NCBI GenBank assembly: GCA_948585895.1
Contig: CAPBNZ010000085.1
Location: 1 to 6,607, forward strand
Length of the DNA stretch: 6,607 nt
From: an uncultured Clostridia bacterium
GTDB taxonomy: Bacteria > Bacillota > Clostridia > TANB77 > CAG-508
Direction of reading: 5' to 3'
A program made the translations under genes and the position numbers. The notes below the pieces were generated by a model. It was not told the origin of the DNA, ran no database searches, and saw nothing but the letters and a program-made list of their open reading frames with translations. Positions 4,942 through 6,607 of this stretch are shown here, one piece after another. Every line of letters begins with the position of its first letter. Position 1 is the stretch's first letter.

Positions 4942-5286
4942 ATGAAAAAATATGAAATTGGAAATATTGTAAAAACAAAAGAAGGAAACAAATGTGTAAT
5001 TCTAGACTTTATAGATGATGAGGTAATAGTATTTAATTTAAGCGAATTACATCCAGACAAAATAAAAATGGATGACATAGTAGAAAAAATCAAGGAAGCA
5101 AAAGGAACTACAATCATTATCGATAAAAATAATAATAGCGATTCAGATAGTACAGAGAAAGAATCAGAAGAAACTGAAGAGGATATTGAAAAGAAATTTG
5201 CAGAATTGCTAAAAATATTTGGAAAGGCTGCTATGGAGCTTGGAGAAATATTTGTAAAAATAGCAGAGAGTGATGAGAATGAATAA
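4942..5286 (+). CDS. Acidic phage protein with an SH3-like N-terminal domain
   Basis: A 114-aa protein. The first 50 residues (MKKYEIGNIVKTKEGNKC, VILDFIDDEVIVFNLSEL) look like a small SH3/KOW-type beta barrel. A low-complexity linker of Asn, Ser, Asp and Glu follows (about 75-98), then an amphipathic helix (KKFAELLKIFGKAAMELGEIF). The start is the ATG at 4942 after AGGAAGGAAAG. An in-frame ATG at 4894 would overlap the helicase by 32 bases without a suitable site. The order of folded domain, acidic linker and helix suggests an adaptor or binding protein, perhaps working with the helicase, but I recognise no named family. Confidence 0.7.
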   Translation: MKKYEIGNIVKTKEGNKCVILDFIDDEVIVFNLSELHPDKIKMDDIVEKIKEAKGTTIIIDKNNNSDSDSTEKESEETEEDIEKKFAELLKIFGKAAMELGEIFVKIAESDENE

Positions 5287-5605
5287 AGATGACATGGAAA
5301 TATTTTTTGAAGCACTTGATGGAATGCCTTGTGCAAAAGAAAATAAATGTGCTGAAAAATATAGAGAATTATATAAACTTGTTGAAGATCTAACGGAAGA
5401 ACTTGCTGAAAAATATAAATTAGAAACAGAAATAGAGAACTTAAACAAGATAAATGAAGTACAAACAGAAGCAATCGAAATACTGAAAGATTCAAAAGAA
5501 AAATTAGAATTTAACATAAAATTTATGCACAAAGAAATTGAGTTTCTACAAAATTTATTGCTAGAAGAAAGAAGTAAAAATATGAAAAAGGATGGAGAAG
5601 AATGA
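5279..5605 (+). CDS. Coiled-coil phage protein, unknown function
   Basis: A 108-aa protein, MNKDDMEIFFEALDGMPC at the start and then almost continuous heptad-like helix (EKYRELYKLVEDLTEELAEKYKLE, continuing to LQNLLLEERSK). Two cysteines (C18, C24) lie in the non-helical part. The start overlaps the previous gene by 8 bases. Possible starts are GTG 5270, ATG 5273 and ATG 5279; I chose 5279 because the weak GAGAG site (5266-5270) is at a normal distance from it. Its stop overlaps the ATG of the next gene (ATGA), so translation is coupled. It is probably a structural or scaffolding partner of early-region proteins. Confidence 0.7.
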   Translation: MNKDDMEIFFEALDGMPCAKENKCAEKYRELYKLVEDLTEELAEKYKLETEIENLNKINEVQTEAIEILKDSKEKLEFNIKFMHKEIEFLQNLLLEERSKNMKKDGEE

Positions 5606-6012
5606 ATGATAAATTGATGATAGAAGCAGAATTCCTAACACATTTAAAAGATAATAAGACACAGGTAGAAGAAGAACTAAAACAAATAAAGAAACAAATT
5701 GAGAATCAAGAAAAAAAACTAATAGATATGATGGTAGAGAGCGAATTACAAAACTTTAAAGGTAAGAACGGAATAACATATTCATTAAAAACAACAGTAA
5801 TACCAAATGTACTTGCAGAAAACAAAGTAGCATTAGTAGAAGCGTTGAAAGAAAATGGATATGCAGGGTTAGTAAAAGAAGAAGTAAATGCACAGACTTT
5901 CAAAAGTTTTGTAAAAGAGCAAGGCTGGGAAACAACAGAAGAACTGCCAGAATATTTACAAAATATTGTTAGTTTATATGAAAAAACAACAATAGGAACT
6001 AGGAGGTCATAG
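5602..6012 (+). CDS. Coiled-coil early phage protein, Gp157-like layout
   Basis: A 136-aa protein. Residues 5-48 form a charged coiled coil (KTQVEEELKQIKKQIENQEKK). Then comes a beta segment (FKGKNGITYSLKTTVIPNV), a helical middle (VALVEALKENGYAGLVK, NAQTFKSFVKEQ) and the basic end YEKTTIGTRRS. This order, coil then a short domain ending in a TxxxxRRS-type strand, resembles siphovirus Gp157-like and related early proteins found near recombination and replication genes. That comparison is by layout only. The start ATG overlaps the preceding stop by four bases, and GGAG lies five bases upstream. Confidence 0.72.
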   Translation: MNDKLMIEAEFLTHLKDNKTQVEEELKQIKKQIENQEKKLIDMMVESELQNFKGKNGITYSLKTTVIPNVLAENKVALVEALKENGYAGLVKEEVNAQTFKSFVKEQGWETTEELPEYLQNIVSLYEKTTIGTRRS

Positions 6013-6013
6013 A

Positions 6014-6121
6014 ATGTTTCAAATAATATGGATAATATGTCTAACCTTAATTGCATTGAGATGTATAAGCAGTATAGACAAGTATAAAGATGCAGAAATT
6101 TTAAGACTAAAAAAGAATTGA
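6014..6121 (+). CDS. 35-aa single-span membrane peptide
   Basis: A 35-codon gene: MFQIIWIICLTLIALRCISS forms one hydrophobic span (about residues 2-18), followed by a charged tail (IDKYKDAEILRLKKN). It has a perfect AGGAGG site at 6001-6006 seven bases upstream, and starts one base after the previous stop, so it is very likely translated. The basic C-terminus suggests an N-out, C-in orientation by the positive-inside rule. Function unknown; small membrane peptides of this kind occur in early operons of Firmicutes phages. Confidence 0.65.
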   Translation: MFQIIWIICLTLIALRCISSIDKYKDAEILRLKKN

Positions 6122-6142
6122 AAAAAATGGAGGGGAACAATT

Positions 6143-6607
6143 ATGAGCAAAGAAATAACTACAACCAATCAAAACAATTTTATAATGGGAATAGAAAATA
6201 AGGAAATTCCAATGGATGAGTTAGATGGATTCAACTTATCATTTGACAAAATTAAAATCCCAGCAGGAGGAACAACAGCTTTTGAAGTTCCAGGAGATGA
6301 TCCAGAGAATCCAGATGTTGTAAAAGAATTAAAAGTAGTAATAGTAGATCAATATCCTATAAATGCATATTACAAGGATGCATACGATGGAACTGAATCT
6401 GCACCTGACTGCTTTTCTTGTGATGGACATATCGGTGTAAATATGGAAGGAGAATCAATTAGTTGTGAATCGTGTCCAAATAATAAATATGGAACTGCAA
6501 TTGATGGAATCGGAAAAGCTTGTAAAAATATGCGTAGATTATATATTTTAAGAAGTGGAGATACCTTTCCAATGCTTTTAACATTACCAGCAACTAGCAT
6601 AAGTCCA
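6143..6607 (+). CDS. Cysteine-rich (zinc-ribbon-like) phage early protein, partial
   Basis: The frame starts at an ATG after GGAGGGG and runs off the window after 155 codons. The visible part has an acidic N-terminal region (DDPENPDVVKEL) and a strand-rich segment. A cysteine cluster follows: C90-X2-C93, then C108-X2-C111 (CESCPNNKYGT), with C127 in GKACKNMRRLYIL after it. Two CX2C pairs 14 residues apart are the layout of a zinc ribbon. The pattern CPNNKYGT...GKACKN.RRLYIL...LPATSI is familiar from phage proteins next to replication genes, probably nucleic-acid binding, but no biochemical name is secure. The 21-bp gap from the membrane peptide keeps it in the operon. Confidence 0.75.
   Translation, partial: MSKEITTTNQNNFIMGIENKEIPMDELDGFNLSFDKIKIPAGGTTAFEVPGDDPENPDVVKELKVVIVDQYPINAYYKDAYDGTESAPDCFSCDGHIGVNMEGESISCESCPNNKYGTAIDGIGKACKNMRRLYILRSGDTFPMLLTLPATSISP

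Noticed and set aside
4884..5495. A 203-codon minus-strand frame opposite the SH3-like and coiled-coil genes
   Set aside because: Its low-complexity Ser/Phe/Leu composition is what antisense of Lys/Glu-rich genes gives, and no ribosome binding site or known motif is visible.
1..6607. CRISPR arrays, tRNA, rRNA or insertion sequences
   Set aside because: No regularly spaced repeats, cloverleaf sequence or transposase is visible.

Overview
The window is about 30% GC, with strong AGGAGG-type ribosome binding sites and AT-rich codon use (many ATA and AGA). This points to a low-GC Firmicute, most likely a Clostridia-type host. It looks like the left end of an integrated temperate phage: the attachment junction, the lysogeny module, the genetic switch and the first part of the early (replication) operon. 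No structural genes are visible, so an integrative element with phage-like early genes remains possible.

Layout. Positions 1-67 hold the first codons of a type IV prepilin-like gene (MKNKGITLIALIVT) that abruptly leave the family pattern and stop. This is probably the host gene into which the element integrated, and it lies directly beside the integrase. A tyrosine integrase (142-1299, minus) follows. A 35-codon plus-strand gene (1475-1582) with its own extended -10 promoter sits between the integrase and a short Xre-type repressor (1585-1953, minus). The switch spans about 1954-2112: divergent near-consensus sigma-A promoters (both N17) and three copies of a 17-bp operator, TACAAA-N5-TTTGTA. 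Two further degenerate copies lie at 2341-2388, after the cro-like gene.

The rightward operon runs from 2113 off the right edge. Its genes are a cro-like regulator, a small excisionase/MerR-like DNA-binding protein, a 69-aa unknown, a SNF2-type helicase split into two genes around an unrelated 95-aa ORF, an acidic SH3-like protein, two coiled-coil proteins, a 35-aa membrane peptide, and a cysteine-rich (zinc-ribbon-like) phage protein cut by the window end. The genes are packed with gaps of about 0-30 nt or short overlaps, as expected for one polycistronic early transcript repressed by the operators.

The most noteworthy points are: (1) the SNF2 helicase is broken exactly between its Q motif and its Walker A motif, with a 95-aa gene in the gap and a good ribosome binding site for the second half; (2) integration into the conserved signal/helix codons of a prepilin-like gene, a sequence often present in several copies in Clostridia; (3) an operator array spaced at about 31 bp or multiples of it, which continues into the operon; (4) a 35-codon gene with a strong promoter converging on the repressor and bracketed by a perfect 12-bp inverted repeat. 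The repressor lacks a self-cleavage domain, so the way the lysogen is induced is not apparent.
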